This document shows, one piece after another, positions 1-8,469 of a stretch of 64,000 bases of DNA. A program made the position numbers and the translations under genes. The notes below the pieces were generated by a model. The model was given only the letters and a program-made list of their open reading frames with translations, was not told the origin of the DNA and did no database searches. This DNA is from Mucilaginibacter hurinus (GTDB taxonomy: Bacteria > Bacteroidota > Bacteroidia > Sphingobacteriales > Sphingobacteriaceae), in assembly GCF_003324525.1 (NCBI RefSeq), contig NZ_QGDC01000007.1, positions 1 to 64,000 on the forward strand. The letters run 5' to 3'. Position 1 is the stretch's first letter; each line of letters begins with the position of its first letter.

Positions 1-88
1 ATATCTTGTTTACTATAATTGGGAAAGACCACATCAGGGCATTAATGGCAAAAAACCTATCGATATGGTCTCCCTAAACAACAAATAA
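1..88 (+). CDS. C-terminal end of an integrase-core (rve) transposase, cut by the window edge
   Basis: Reading codons from base 2, the frame ends YYNWERPHQGINGKKPID... and stops at TAA 86-88. The RPHQGxNGKxP signature is the last conserved block of DDE integrase-core transposases of the IS481/IS3 type; the catalytic residues would lie to the left of the window. It is seen only as about 28 residues, so the IS family and whether the element is intact cannot be decided. It implies that a mobile element, or its remnant, ends within the first few hundred bases. Confidence 0.7.
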   Translation, partial: YLVYYNWERPHQGINGKKPIDMVSLNNK

Positions 89-142
89 AAACACCTAATT
101 CTATTACCAAATTAATAAACCCTTACAATTGCGAGCAACTGA

Positions 143-184
143 GCAATCTGTTTACATCCTGGCAGATATACTTAAACAGATTGC
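143..184. repeat. Perfect 12-bp inverted repeat downstream of the transposase end
   Basis: GCAATCTGTTTA (143-154) is matched exactly by TAAACAGATTGC (173-184), with an 18-base loop. It lies 55 bases after the transposase stop codon and has no T-run on either side. It could be a terminator-like hairpin, a regulator site or part of an insertion-element end. The rest of bases 89-255 holds nothing I recognise. Confidence 0.5.
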
Positions 185-255
185 AACGTTACAACACGCA
201 ATGACGCGTAAAATATTTTAAACTCCTCTCCATCGTAAAGAGGCTGAGTGAAGCA

Positions 256-756
256 CTACTTCTTTTTCGCAGTCTTCGCCGGCGCTTTCCTGGCTTTTGG
301 CTTAGTCTCTTCCGCAGATGTTTCTGCTACAGTTTCGCTAACTGGTTCCTCCGCAGATGCTTCAGCCGACTTAGGCTCTTCAGTAAACAATGGCAGGTCC
401 TTTAACAGGTTATACCAGCTAACTACCTTTTTCATATCAGAGGCATAAACCTTTTCCTCGTCATGGTCTGGCGCTACTTCCCTGAAAAACACCCGCAAGG
501 TGTTACCGTCAGCCTTAGGATCAGGGATGCTTTTGGCACTGTTCATGCGCTCAAAAATATCTTTCAACTTGATGTCTTCATCCTCGCCAAAAATGGTTAT
601 TTCGTCTAAAGCAGCCAATTTAGCAGTTGATAGGTTGGCTACAAGCTTGGTTTTATTATCATCAAGGCTTTCAAGGATAAAACCGGTTTTGTTCTGAGCC
701 AAAGCTTTCCATAAGCCTGGTTTTCCTGAAACTGCAACTATTCCGTGTAAATTCAT
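256..756 (-). CDS. DUF5606-type conserved protein with lysine/alanine-rich tail
   Basis: A 166-residue cytoplasmic protein with no signal peptide. It opens MNLHGIVAVSGKPGLWK, typical of the Bacteroidota family DUF5606, whose function is unknown to me. The first ~120 residues look folded (including the block LDEITIFGEDEDIKLKDIF). The last ~40 residues are a low-complexity Ala/Glu/Lys tail ending PAKTAKKK, which looks disordered and basic at the very end. It lies upstream-to-downstream with ppiB on the same strand, 98 bases away, with a repeat between them. The family call rests on the N-terminal motif and is fairly safe; no function is assigned. Confidence 0.8.
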   Translation of the reverse strand: MNLHGIVAVSGKPGLWKALAQNKTGFILESLDDNKTKLVANLSTAKLAALDEITIFGEDEDIKLKDIFERMNSAKSIPDPKADGNTLRVFFREVAPDHDEEKVYASDMKKVVSWYNLLKDLPLFTEEPKSAEASAEEPVSETVAETSAEETKPKARKAPAKTAKKK

Positions 757-765
757 TTTTGTTTT

Positions 766-832
766 AGAGATTAGTATTAACGGTCAGAGATTAGTGGTTA
801 GAGAAATCAATCGCTGCGCAACTAATCTCTGA
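766..832. repeat. Intergenic repeat with three copies of AGAGATTAGT
   Basis: AGAGATTAGT occurs near 766-775 and again within TCAGAGATTAGT (784-795). The latter is exactly inverted as ACTAATCTCTGA (821-832), giving a 12-bp stem with a 25-base loop. It fills the gap between the DUF5606 gene and the cyclophilin gene. Its wordy, self-similar style resembles the TAGTGAATAGTGA repeats near 10540 and 57860. Confidence 0.5.
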
Positions 833-854
833 TCACCAACGTCTTACCAGCTAT

Positions 855-1313
855 CTATTCAATTACTTCTATGCCTAATATCTTATCGCCCTGGCGGATG
901 TCATCAACTGCGTCAACATTTTCAACCACCTTGCCAAACACCGTGTGGTTACGGTCAAGGTGAGCGGTATTAGTACGGCTGTGGCATATAAAAAATTGCG
1001 AGCTGCCGGTGTTACGGCCTGCATGTGCCATTGAAAGTACACCGCGGTCATGGTATTGGTTGTCACCTTTTAATTCGCAATCAATATGGTAGCCTGCACC
1101 ACCAGAACCAGCTTTATAAGCAGTTTCGGGGGATTTTGAGAACGGACAGCCTGCCTGAACAACAAAATTGGGTATAACACGGTGAAATGCTATGCCGTCA
1201 TAAAAGCCCTCTTTGGCCAGTTTTTTAAAATTAGCTACTGTATTTGGGGCATCATTATCGTAAAATTCTACGGTCATGTCGCCTTTTTCTGTTTTGATGA
1301 TCGCTTTGCTCAT
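855..1313 (-). CDS. Cyclophilin-type peptidylprolyl isomerase
   Basis: A 152-residue single-domain cyclophilin that catalyses cis-trans isomerisation of Xaa-Pro bonds. The core motifs are present: FHRVIPNF with the catalytic arginine at residue 45, the GSSQFFI strand that lines the active site, and LDRNHTVFGKV near the end. There is no signal peptide, so it should act in the cytoplasm, unlike the longer exported cyclophilins of the phylum. QAGCPF replaces the common QGGDP, a mild variation. The first ATG is kept because the beta strand SKAIIKTEKG starts immediately after it. A TACCTTTG box lies 21 bases upstream. Confidence 0.93.
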   Translation of the reverse strand: MSKAIIKTEKGDMTVEFYDNDAPNTVANFKKLAKEGFYDGIAFHRVIPNFVVQAGCPFSKSPETAYKAGSGGAGYHIDCELKGDNQYHDRGVLSMAHAGRNTGSSQFFICHSRTNTAHLDRNHTVFGKVVENVDAVDDIRQGDKILGIEVIE

Positions 1314-1333
1314 TTTTAGTTTTTGTAGGAATG

Positions 1334-1341
1334 CAAAGGTA
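1334..1341 (-). promoter_or_regulatory. Candidate -7 element (TACCTTTG) for the cyclophilin gene
   Basis: On the minus strand the bases read TACCTTTG, matching the Bacteroidota TAnnTTTG element, 21 bases before the ATG. No convincing TTTG -33 box is seen at 19-base spacing. Confidence 0.4.
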
Positions 1342-1498
1342 GTAAAAAAGGAGAAAGCGAAAAGGTTAAAGGGTCGGAATATAAAGCGCCGGTATCAATA
1401 TATAGTGGCTAGAGAAAAGAATGAGTATGGATATGGCATCGACCTTTACAGAAAATTTACGGCTTAAATATTCGTTATCTTTGGTAGTAAATAATAAA

Positions 1499-2776
1499 AT
1501 GATAATAAAACGCCTTGCCCTGCAACTCGCTACAGCTTTTGCCTTTGTGCTTTTAGCTTTAAGCTCAAACGCTGCATCTATATTATTGCCCATGGACGAT
1601 GAGCAAAAAGATCACCTGAAATCTTATGGCATAGCTTTTTGGTCGCTGCAAAAAGGGCTGGAAGTTGACTGGTTATTAAATTACCGCGGGGGCAGCTTCA
1701 TGATGGCGTATAATAAAAACATCGAAGAGGAGTGTAAGATACGCGGCGTGAGCTACCAGGTGATAGCCGATGCTGCCGCCACCAATATACTGAAGGAAGT
1801 GAGCGATCCATCAGTAAATATGGACCTTGTAAAGTTGCAAAAGGCACCAAAAATGGCGGTGTACTCACCTAAAAGCAAGCTGCCTTGGGATGATGCCGTT
1901 ACCATGGTGCTCAAGTATGCCGAGATACCCTACACGGTTTTGTATGATGAAGAAGTTATAAAGGGCGACTTGCCTAAATACGATTGGCTGCACCTGCACC
2001 ATGAAGACTTTACCGGCCAGTTCAGTAAATTTTACGGCGCCTTTAGATACGCGCAATGGTACATTGATGATGTAAAAACCCAGCAGCTTACGGCCCAAAA
2101 GCTAGGGTTTACTAAAGTATCAAAAATGAAGCTGGCCGTTGTGCAAAATATACGTGCTTTTTGCGCCGGCGGCGGTTTTCTGTTTGCGATGTGCGCAGGT
2201 ACCGATACATTTGACATAGCCCTGGCAGCCGCTAATACTGACATTTGCGAACCCATGTTTGATGGCGACCCTGCTGATAGGAACGCTCAAAGCAAGCTTG
2301 ATTTCAGCCAGACATTTGCCTTTAAGAATTTTCAGCTTGATATGAACCCGATTTCGCACCAATTCAGTAATATCGATGTGAACCCTAATACACGCCAGGT
2401 TGAGCGCGAACGCGACTTTTTTACGTTGTTTGATTTTTCGGCTAAATATGATGTAGTGCCCAGCATGCTTACGCAGGATCATGACAAAGTGATAAAGGGC
2501 TTTATGGGGTTAACCACCGCTTTCAATAAAAATACCCTGAAATCCGGCATTACCGTAATGGGCGAAATGAAAACTGCCAATGAAGCGCGTTACATACACG
2601 GCGAGTACGGCAAAGGTCAATGGACGTTTTACGGCGGGCATGACCCTGAAGATTACCAGCATGCGGTGGGTGATCCACCTACAGACCTTAAACTGCATCC
2701 TAACTCGGCTGGTTACCGGCTGATACTTAACAATGTACTTTTTCCGGCTGCAAATAAAAAGAAACAGAAAACATAG
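1499..2776 (+). CDS. Exported Bacteroidota protein of the family often labelled 'asparagine synthetase B'
   Basis: From the ATG at 1499 the 425-residue protein begins MIIKRLALQLATAFAF and has a clear signal peptide to about residue 24, followed by ILLPMDDEQKDHLKSYGIAFW and NYRGGSFMM. This pattern belongs to a conserved Bacteroidota family that databases commonly name asparagine synthetase B. I see neither the N-terminal Cys of a class-II amidotransferase nor an ATP-pyrophosphatase motif. A central CAGGGFLFAMCAGTDTFDIA block resembles a class-I amidotransferase-like (ThuA/GATase) nucleophile loop. An upstream in-frame ATG at 1421 would hide the signal peptide and was rejected. Function is unknown; export is likely. 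Confidence 0.75.
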   Translation: MIIKRLALQLATAFAFVLLALSSNAASILLPMDDEQKDHLKSYGIAFWSLQKGLEVDWLLNYRGGSFMMAYNKNIEEECKIRGVSYQVIADAAATNILKEVSDPSVNMDLVKLQKAPKMAVYSPKSKLPWDDAVTMVLKYAEIPYTVLYDEEVIKGDLPKYDWLHLHHEDFTGQFSKFYGAFRYAQWYIDDVKTQQLTAQKLGFTKVSKMKLAVVQNIRAFCAGGGFLFAMCAGTDTFDIALAAANTDICEPMFDGDPADRNAQSKLDFSQTFAFKNFQLDMNPISHQFSNIDVNPNTRQVERERDFFTLFDFSAKYDVVPSMLTQDHDKVIKGFMGLTTAFNKNTLKSGITVMGEMKTANEARYIHGEYGKGQWTFYGGHDPEDYQHAVGDPPTDLKLHPNSAGYRLILNNVLFPAANKKKQKT

Positions 2777-2973
2777 TTTGGTTACGACTTCCGGCTTCAA
2801 GTAACCTGCAGTGCTTACCTTATTAGCGACCTGTGCAAAGCCAGAGAAATCACAAAGGCATTTAATTATCGGTAACAAATCAGCGATGAGTAATGTCAAT
2901 AGCTGGCAATGTTTAATCAACTAAACTTTTTTCATTAATAGTTGTCATAACTAACAAACAACACAACATTGTT

Positions 2974-3504
2974 ATGAAAAAGTTATTTTTATCTGCCGCT
3001 ATCGCGCTTAGCATATTTGCCGTAAAAACAGCAAGCGCACAAGTTAGTTTAAATATTAATATCGGTTCGCAGCCTGTATGGGGCCCTGTGGGCTACGATT
3101 ATGTAAACTATTATTACCTGCCCGATATTGACGCCTATTATGACGTACCGGCACGCCAGTATGTAGTTTACGAAAATAATGTTTGGGTGCACCGTGCAGC
3201 CTTGCCATCAAGGTACAGCAGTTACAATCCTTACCGCAGTTATAAGGTTGTGGTAAACGAGCGCACTCCGTGGAGGCAGCATACTGTTATCCGCAATAAA
3301 TACGTATCATATAAAGGCCGCCCCAGCCAGGTAATAATCCGGGATAGCCGTGATGTTAAATATACTAAGTACCACGGGCCTAAAGCCAATGTTACAAGGG
3401 TTAAGGTGCATAGCAACAATGGCAACAAAAAATCTTTTACCAAAGTAAAAGTTAAGGGTAACGGAAAACATCATGGCAACGGTAAAGGCCGCGGTCGGGA
3501 TTAA
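2974..3504 (+). CDS. Secreted Tyr-rich protein with basic Gly/His/Lys tail
   Basis: A 176-residue protein with a signal peptide (MKKLFLSAAIALSIFAVKTASA, cleavage before QVSL). The mature part contains a tyrosine-rich stretch (YVNYYYLPDIDAYYDVP), a block VYENNVWVHRAALPSRYS seen in many Sphingobacteriaceae exported proteins, and a strongly basic tail ending GNGKGRGRD. It has no cysteines in the mature part and no recognisable catalytic motif. It probably acts in the periplasm or at the envelope. It is a stand-alone gene with its own terminator. Function unknown. Confidence 0.75.
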   Translation: MKKLFLSAAIALSIFAVKTASAQVSLNINIGSQPVWGPVGYDYVNYYYLPDIDAYYDVPARQYVVYENNVWVHRAALPSRYSSYNPYRSYKVVVNERTPWRQHTVIRNKYVSYKGRPSQVIIRDSRDVKYTKYHGPKANVTRVKVHSNNGNKKSFTKVKVKGNGKHHGNGKGRGRD

Positions 3505-3525
3505 AGTTTAGTTACATAATACAGC

Positions 3526-3554
3526 AGCCCCGGTATGTTACCGGTGCTTTTTTT
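3526..3554 (+). terminator. Rho-independent terminator of the secreted Tyr-rich protein gene
   Basis: AGCCCCGGTA (3526-3535) pairs with TACCGGTGCT (3539-3548) with one mismatch, and is followed by a seven-base T-run, 22 bases after the stop codon. Confidence 0.8.
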
Positions 3555-3677
3555 GTTGTTGGTCTGTAAAATAAGGGCTCGCTTTTTTTGGGAGGTGTAT
3601 GGGGACAGTGAGTGATTTTAACTATCCGGGTTCAACCAGTAATATTTGATGAGTAAAAAGCGTATTATTGCCCGACC

Positions 3678-4919
3678 ATGAAATACCTTTTTCGCAATCT
3701 TACCGTCCAGGTTATAATAGCTATCATTTTAGGGATAACCGTCGGATTTTACTTCCCGGGATTTGCCGAAACGGCGCAAATAATCAGCAAGACATTTATT
3801 AACCTGATAACTATGCTGATAGCGCCAATCATATTTTTCACCATTGTTTTGGGTATTGCCCACATGGGGGATATGAAAAAGGTGGGTCGTGTGGGCGGTA
3901 AAGCGTTGCTTTATTTCGAACTTGTTACCAGTTTTGCATTAGTTATTGGACTTATAGTAGCAAACCTGTTAAAACCCGGTGTTGGTATAGATGCGCAAAA
4001 AGGCATAGACGCCTCGAAGGTGGAGAGTTATCAAAAGGCGGCTGAGGAAATGCATTGGGGCGAGTTTTTTGCGCACATAGTACCATCAAATATCTTTGAA
4101 TCCTTTGCCAAAGGCGATATATTGCAAATACTTTTTTTCGCTATATTTTTTGGTTACGGGTTAAGCCGCCTCGGCGAGCATGGTAAATCACTACTCACTA
4201 CCTTTGATAAAATAAGCCAGGTGTTTTTCAACATCATGAAAGTAGTGATGAAACTGGCCCCGATAGGTGCCTTTGGCGGAATGGCTTTTACGGTAGGTAA
4301 ATACGGCACAAACGCGCTGCTACCAATGGCAAAGCTGATGGGTTCGGTTTACCTGACGATGTTTCTGTTCATATTTGTTGTGCTCAATATTATTTGCCGC
4401 ATTTACAAATTTAGCTTATGGCAATATCTTAAGTTCATCCGGCACGAGATATTATTGGTTTTGGGTACATCCTCGTCTGAATCTGCTTTGCCCAGCATGA
4501 TGGAAAAGATGGTAAAATTTGGCTGCTCACGCTCGGTTGTCGGGCTGGTTATTCCCACTGGTTATTCCTTTAATTTAGACGGGACTACCATCTATCTGAG
4601 CATGGCGGTGATATTTTTGGCGCAGGTTTTTGATATACCTTTATCGATAGAGCAGGAACTCACCATCATTGGCATATTAATGCTGACTTCGAAGGGTGCT
4701 GCAGCAGTTACGGGCGGCGGCTTTATCGTGTTAACTTCAACATTGGCAGCCATCAAGATAATCCCGGTGGAAAGTGTGGCTATCCTGTTAGGTGTTGACC
4801 GTTTTATGTCAGAGGCCCGAGCCATTACCAACTTGATAGGCAACGGAGTAGCCACGATTGTGGTTGCTAAGAGTGAGGGAGAGTTTAACCCTCCGGGACC
4901 AGAAGGAACGGTAGAGTAA
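3678..4919 (+). CDS. dctA: DctA-like C4-dicarboxylate:cation symporter
   Basis: A 413-residue inner-membrane carrier of the dicarboxylate/amino acid:cation symporter (SDF) family. The diagnostic elements are in order: the HP1 serine-rich loop GTSSSESALPSM, the TM7 motif SFNLDGTTIY (NxDGT), the HP2 loop TSKGAAAVTGGGF, and the TM8 segment FMSEARAITNLIGNGVATIVVAK. That last segment matches the C4-dicarboxylate DctA subgroup (SEARA.TN..GNGVA) rather than glutamate carriers with a DxxRT signature, so succinate, fumarate or malate are the likely substrates. It is a single gene with no sensor kinase beside it. Confidence 0.85.
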   Translation: MKYLFRNLTVQVIIAIILGITVGFYFPGFAETAQIISKTFINLITMLIAPIIFFTIVLGIAHMGDMKKVGRVGGKALLYFELVTSFALVIGLIVANLLKPGVGIDAQKGIDASKVESYQKAAEEMHWGEFFAHIVPSNIFESFAKGDILQILFFAIFFGYGLSRLGEHGKSLLTTFDKISQVFFNIMKVVMKLAPIGAFGGMAFTVGKYGTNALLPMAKLMGSVYLTMFLFIFVVLNIICRIYKFSLWQYLKFIRHEILLVLGTSSSESALPSMMEKMVKFGCSRSVVGLVIPTGYSFNLDGTTIYLSMAVIFLAQVFDIPLSIEQELTIIGILMLTSKGAAAVTGGGFIVLTSTLAAIKIIPVESVAILLGVDRFMSEARAITNLIGNGVATIVVAKSEGEFNPPGPEGTVE

Positions 4920-5062
4920 TATAACTGTAACAATCTACCTGCTGTTCAAAGGGTTGTAATATCCAATATAGCCACCGGCTATGATTTGTGCATGTGGGCA
5001 GTCGCAAATCGACAGGATTTCAATAAACTTAAACATTCCCCTGAAGAAATAACATTCGGAAT

Positions 5063-5097
5063 AAAAAAAGAGCCCGGATTTTTAGTAAACCGGGCTC
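5063..5097 (-). terminator. Terminator of the CsgG-like secreted protein gene
   Basis: GAGCCCGG (5070-5077) pairs exactly with CCGGGCTC (5090-5097). The A-run at 5063-5069 supplies the U-tract for minus-strand transcripts ending at the stop codon near 5121. Confidence 0.85.
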
Positions 5098-5120
5098 CGT
5101 TTTACGCCTTTGCGCACAGA

Positions 5121-5945
5121 TTATTTTTGGTACAACGGCGTTCTTTTGGCCAGGTAATCTAAAGTGATTTTATATGCATCCTGCGTAGGCCAGAAAGCCT
5201 GGTGGTTCTTACCGAAAATTTTAGCGCCGGTATCGTCAAAAATATTCATCAGTACTGTTGTGCTAAAGTTTTGTGACGTTGACGAGTACGCTGAACCCCA
5301 ATCAGAGCTTTTAACGGTCGCTTTGTCTTTGTCTTCTTTTTTAATGGTGGCATTGGTGTTTCCGCCGCCTGATGTCGACGTACTTACCGAAGTAGGTGTT
5401 ATGGTTACCACGCCTTGTACAAGGTATTGTACACCCAGCAGATTGCTAAGTTCAACCATAGTATACCCGCGTATGTTTTGCTCGTTTATGTTATGCTTAA
5501 TCAGCACTGCGTTGGTCGTAATCGGATCAAGGAATTGCAGGTTGCCGGCTTTCTTAGTCATAGCGTTATAGCATTCCTGTTGTATTACGTAAGCTTTGTC
5601 ATCCGAGCCGCGCTGGTCGTTCACTATTAAACCGAAAGGTAATATAGCTACCTTGCCTTTATTTTCGGGCTTCGCCGCGGGAATGTTGCCTTTTTGCGCA
5701 GGGGCGTTAACCACTTCTTCGCGGCCGCTGGCGAACACTATTTTTTGAACGTCAACCTTTTTAAAAGTGTAGTTTAATGTTTCGCCTTTGTAAACAAATT
5801 TAATGTCGTTATCACCCATATCCATCACCTTGCCGGTGTGTGTGGTGCCGTCGGTTTTGGTGATAACGTCGAATCCGCCGGGTTGTGCAAAAGCAGCACA
5901 TGCCGAGATCAGCAGGACATAAATCAATAGTATTGTTCTTTTCAT
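5121..5945 (-). CDS. Exported protein with a CsgG/LpoB-like domain
   Basis: A 274-residue envelope protein. The start MKRTILLIYVLLISACAAFAQ is a signal peptide; ISAC could serve as a lipobox, though AFA|Q is an equally good signal peptidase I site. Residues ~25-70 form a small beta-rich module (DVITKTDGTTHTGKVMDM). From about residue 95 (KGKVAILPFG) through ELSNLLGVQYLVQGVV the pattern resembles the CsgG/LpoB type of periplasmic assembly factor. A Ser/Thr/Gly-rich linker (STSTSGGGNTNA) follows, then a strand-rich end. Possibly an outer-membrane assembly accessory; function not established. Confidence 0.65.
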   Translation of the reverse strand: MKRTILLIYVLLISACAAFAQPGGFDVITKTDGTTHTGKVMDMGDNDIKFVYKGETLNYTFKKVDVQKIVFASGREEVVNAPAQKGNIPAAKPENKGKVAILPFGLIVNDQRGSDDKAYVIQQECYNAMTKKAGNLQFLDPITTNAVLIKHNINEQNIRGYTMVELSNLLGVQYLVQGVVTITPTSVSTSTSGGGNTNATIKKEDKDKATVKSSDWGSAYSSTSQNFSTTVLMNIFDDTGAKIFGKNHQAFWPTQDAYKITLDYLAKRTPLYQK

Positions 5946-6178
5946 TGTTATACGGAAAATAGTTTAAATATTTGCCTGTAAATATACGTAAGTATCGTGT
6001 AAGTTTAAATAACCTAAGCACAGGCAATTTTTCTCAAGCCTTTGTATGGCAGAGCCGGTTAATTATAAAGACATATACGCTAAAAAAATATGTACCGCAA
6101 CTACCAGCATCGATAAACAAAATGCAAAAAAAACGTCTCCTTTAATCTGCACGAACACGTTAGTTCACAAAATAATTT

Positions 6179-6186
6179 TAGCTTTG
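6179..6186 (+). promoter_or_regulatory. Candidate -7 element (TAGCTTTG) for sucD
   Basis: TAGCTTTG fits TAnnTTTG and lies 22 bases before the sucD ATG. The expected TTTG box about 19 bases upstream is not obvious. Confidence 0.4.
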
Positions 6187-6208
6187 CCATTATTAATAAA
6201 AAAAGCAA

Positions 6209-7081
6209 ATGAGTGTTCTTGTAAATAAAGATTCCAAAGTTATCGTTCAGGGTTTTACCGGTAATGAAGGTACTTACCATGCCGAGCAGATGATTGAGTA
6301 CGGTACACAGGTTGTAGGGGGGGTTACCCCTGGCAAAGGCGGTCAGCAACACCTTGGCAAACCGGTGTTCAACACAGTTAAAGAGGCTGTTGATAAAACA
6401 GGCGCTGATGTGTCTATCATATTTGTTCCCCCGGCATTTGCAGCTGATGCGATAATGGAAGCTGCCGAAGGTGGTATTAAAGTTATTGTTTGCATTACCG
6501 AAGGTATCCCAACAAAGGATATGATACAGGTAAAAGAATATCTTAGTGACAAGGATGCCCGTTTAATAGGTCCTAACTGCCCAGGCATTATCACTGCTGA
6601 TGAAGCGAAAATTGGTATTATGCCCGGCTTTATCTTCAAAAAAGGTAATGTAGGCGTGGTTTCAAAATCAGGTACACTAACTTATGAGGCTGTTGACCAG
6701 GTAGTAAAAGCGGGGTTAGGTATTACTACCGCAATCGGTATCGGCGGCGACCCTATAATAGGTACTACCACTAAACAGGCGGTTGAATTGTTAATGAATG
6801 ACCCGGATACACATGGCATTATTATGATAGGCGAAATAGGTGGCGGAATGGAAGCCGAAGCTGCCCGCTGGATAAAAGAGCATGGTACCAAGCCTGTTGT
6901 TGGTTTCATAGCCGGACAAACTGCGCCTCCGGGACGCCGTATGGGTCACGCCGGAGCTATTGTTGGCGGTGCCGATGATACTGCAGCAGCTAAAATGAAG
7001 ATTATGGCCGAGTGTGGTATTCGCGTTGTTGAATCGCCTGCCGAAATAGGCGCTGCGATGGCCGAAGAACTGGCAAAATAA
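6209..7081 (+). CDS. sucD: Succinyl-CoA synthetase (ADP-forming) alpha subunit
   Basis: A 290-residue subunit of the TCA-cycle enzyme that interconverts succinyl-CoA and succinate with nucleotide triphosphate formation, in the cytoplasm with SucC. An N-terminal CoA-binding Rossmann domain ([13 protein letters not shown], residues 12-24) and the ligase domain are complete. The phosphorylated histidine is H247 in [12 protein letters not shown]. Also present are IGPNCPGII (about 120-128) and [12 protein letters not shown] (about 208-219). Length and motifs are those of a functional enzyme. sucC is not adjacent, as is common in Bacteroidota. Confidence 0.97.
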   Translation: MSVLVNKDSKVIVQGFTGNEGTYHAEQMIEYGTQVVGGVTPGKGGQQHLGKPVFNTVKEAVDKTGADVSIIFVPPAFAADAIMEAAEGGIKVIVCITEGIPTKDMIQVKEYLSDKDARLIGPNCPGIITADEAKIGIMPGFIFKKGNVGVVSKSGTLTYEAVDQVVKAGLGITTAIGIGGDPIIGTTTKQAVELLMNDPDTHGIIMIGEIGGGMEAEAARWIKEHGTKPVVGFIAGQTAPPGRRMGHAGAIVGGADDTAAAKMKIMAECGIRVVESPAEIGAAMAEELAK

Positions 7082-7106
7082 AGCCTGTTTCCAGATAGAT
7101 TATAAA

Positions 7107-7136
7107 AATCCTTGCAGTAACTGCAGGGATTTTTTG
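7107..7136 (+). terminator. sucD terminator
   Basis: AATCCTTGCAG and CTGCAGGGATT pair along 11 positions (one G-T wobble) around a TAA loop, followed by a T-run, about 25 bases after the sucD stop. Confidence 0.85.
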
Positions 7137-7172
7137 TTTAAACGCCTTTTTCTGATGGTGAGCCTGGCTATC

Positions 7173-7826
7173 TCAATCAGCAGAAACAACCGGTTGACTT
7201 ACCTGTAATTTTTTCCAGTGCTCGCCTTTTTTATAAAGCATTTTACTCAATGGCAATCTCGACTTGATGTACTTGTTGTAATCTACCCCTAGTATCCGGT
7301 AGTCAACCGGTTTGTTATTAGCGATATAATTGTTGATTACTAAAGAGTATGGACGTGGCCCAGTCATCTGGTGCACATCATTCGGGTACTTATTTTGATT
7401 GATATTGTCCATCACATTACTGATCGTGTCGCGCAGGAAAGGGTGACCCGCTTCATAAATCATAGCCCACTGTACAAACAGTCCCGGGTTTCGCTCGTGC
7501 GATATTACGGCTTTATCATCATGCTGGATAAACTCATCTAACTTACCCAACACATAGGCGTCAATATCTAAATATATACCCCCTTTTTTGTACAAGATAC
7601 AATACCGGAAAAAATCAGCTTTTGCAGCGCCGATATTTATCTTTTTATAAGTATGCAGTACGTCGGCGCCAAAGTCTTCAAGTAAAAATACTTCAATGCG
7701 CGCATCGTCATAAAATTCATACCTATAGTTTTGATTCCTCCACTTAAGCCATTTAATTGCCAGTCGGTTAAGCAGGGGCAACCTACTATGTTTAAAAGTT
7801 TGATAAATTACCTTTGGTATGGCCAT
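7173..7826 (-). CDS. DXD-type glycosyltransferase (OCH1/capsular sugar-transferase family)
   Basis: A 217-residue cytoplasmic or membrane-associated glycosyltransferase. IPKVIYQTF opens the family, and KADFFRYCILYKKGGIYLDIDAYV contains the metal- and nucleotide-sugar-binding DxD (DID). This arrangement is that of the OCH1-like/Gly_transf_sug group (GT32-like). QMTGPRPYS in the second half is also typical. The acceptor and sugar cannot be read from sequence. It stands alone, with no polysaccharide operon around it. Confidence 0.85.
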   Translation of the reverse strand: MAIPKVIYQTFKHSRLPLLNRLAIKWLKWRNQNYRYEFYDDARIEVFLLEDFGADVLHTYKKINIGAAKADFFRYCILYKKGGIYLDIDAYVLGKLDEFIQHDDKAVISHERNPGLFVQWAMIYEAGHPFLRDTISNVMDNINQNKYPNDVHQMTGPRPYSLVINNYIANNKPVDYRILGVDYNKYIKSRLPLSKMLYKKGEHWKKLQVSQPVVSAD

Positions 7827-7996
7827 TGTAAACAGCGGTGGTTAAGTTGCCGAATTCATTCGGCTGGTACATGTTTTGTTGTAAACACTGCAAATATACA
7901 GGTCAGCATTATGTAAACATAGGTGTGTTGGTAAAACCGGTAGCAATGTTATTTAGTATGTTTATAAAGTATATCACTAAACGATAATAATAAAAA

Positions 7997-8362
7997 ATGC
8001 AATACAATAATTTAACCCCCGATGAAGAATGGGTGATACTGCACAAAGGCACCGAGCGCCCGTTTACGGGATCGTTATTAAACAACAAAGCGCACGGCGT
8101 GTACATCTGCAAACGCTGTGATGCACCGCTGTATAACTCTGAGGATAAGTTTGAAAGCCATTGTGGCTGGCCAAGTTTTGACGATGAAATACCCGGTGCT
8201 GTTCGTCGCGAAACTGATGCCGACGGCCGGCGGGTAGAGATATTATGTGCAAATTGCGGCGCCCACCTGGGGCACGTTTTTGAAGGGGAATATCTCACTC
8301 CAAAAAATACCCGTCATTGCGTCAATTCTATTTCTATGAAATTTGTACCCGCGCAACAGTAA
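7997..8362 (+). CDS. msrB: Peptide-methionine (R)-S-oxide reductase
   Basis: A 121-residue MsrB that reduces the R epimer of methionine sulfoxide in proteins. The structural zinc site is intact (C38 and C41 in CKRC; C84 and C87 in CANC). The catalytic cysteine is C108 in [11 protein letters not shown] and a candidate resolving cysteine is C56 in SHCGWPSF. There is no signal peptide, so it is cytoplasmic, and it is not fused to MsrA. Confidence 0.95.
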   Translation: MQYNNLTPDEEWVILHKGTERPFTGSLLNNKAHGVYICKRCDAPLYNSEDKFESHCGWPSFDDEIPGAVRRETDADGRRVEILCANCGAHLGHVFEGEYLTPKNTRHCVNSISMKFVPAQQ

Positions 8363-8410
8363 ACAGTTACACTTACTGTTTAACAGATAAGTGTGAATAA
8401 TACATAATTA

Positions 8411-8437
8411 ATATCCCTTAGTCGGGATATTTTTTTA
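8411..8437 (+). terminator. msrB terminator
   Basis: ATATCCC (8411-8417) pairs with GGGATAT (8424-8430), followed by a T-rich tract. Confidence 0.8.
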
Positions 8438-8469
8438 TTTTTAAGGGTTCATAACAGCCTTATCAATAC

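Noticed and set aside
248-448. Plus-strand frame with a signal-peptide-like start MKHYFFFAVFAGAFL
   Set aside because: It lies antisense within the DUF5606 gene, opposite the low-complexity Lys/Ala tail, whose complement naturally gives a hydrophobic sequence.
1499-2776. The database name 'asparagine synthetase B'
   Set aside because: No N-terminal catalytic Cys or synthetase motif; the exported protein does not look like that enzyme.
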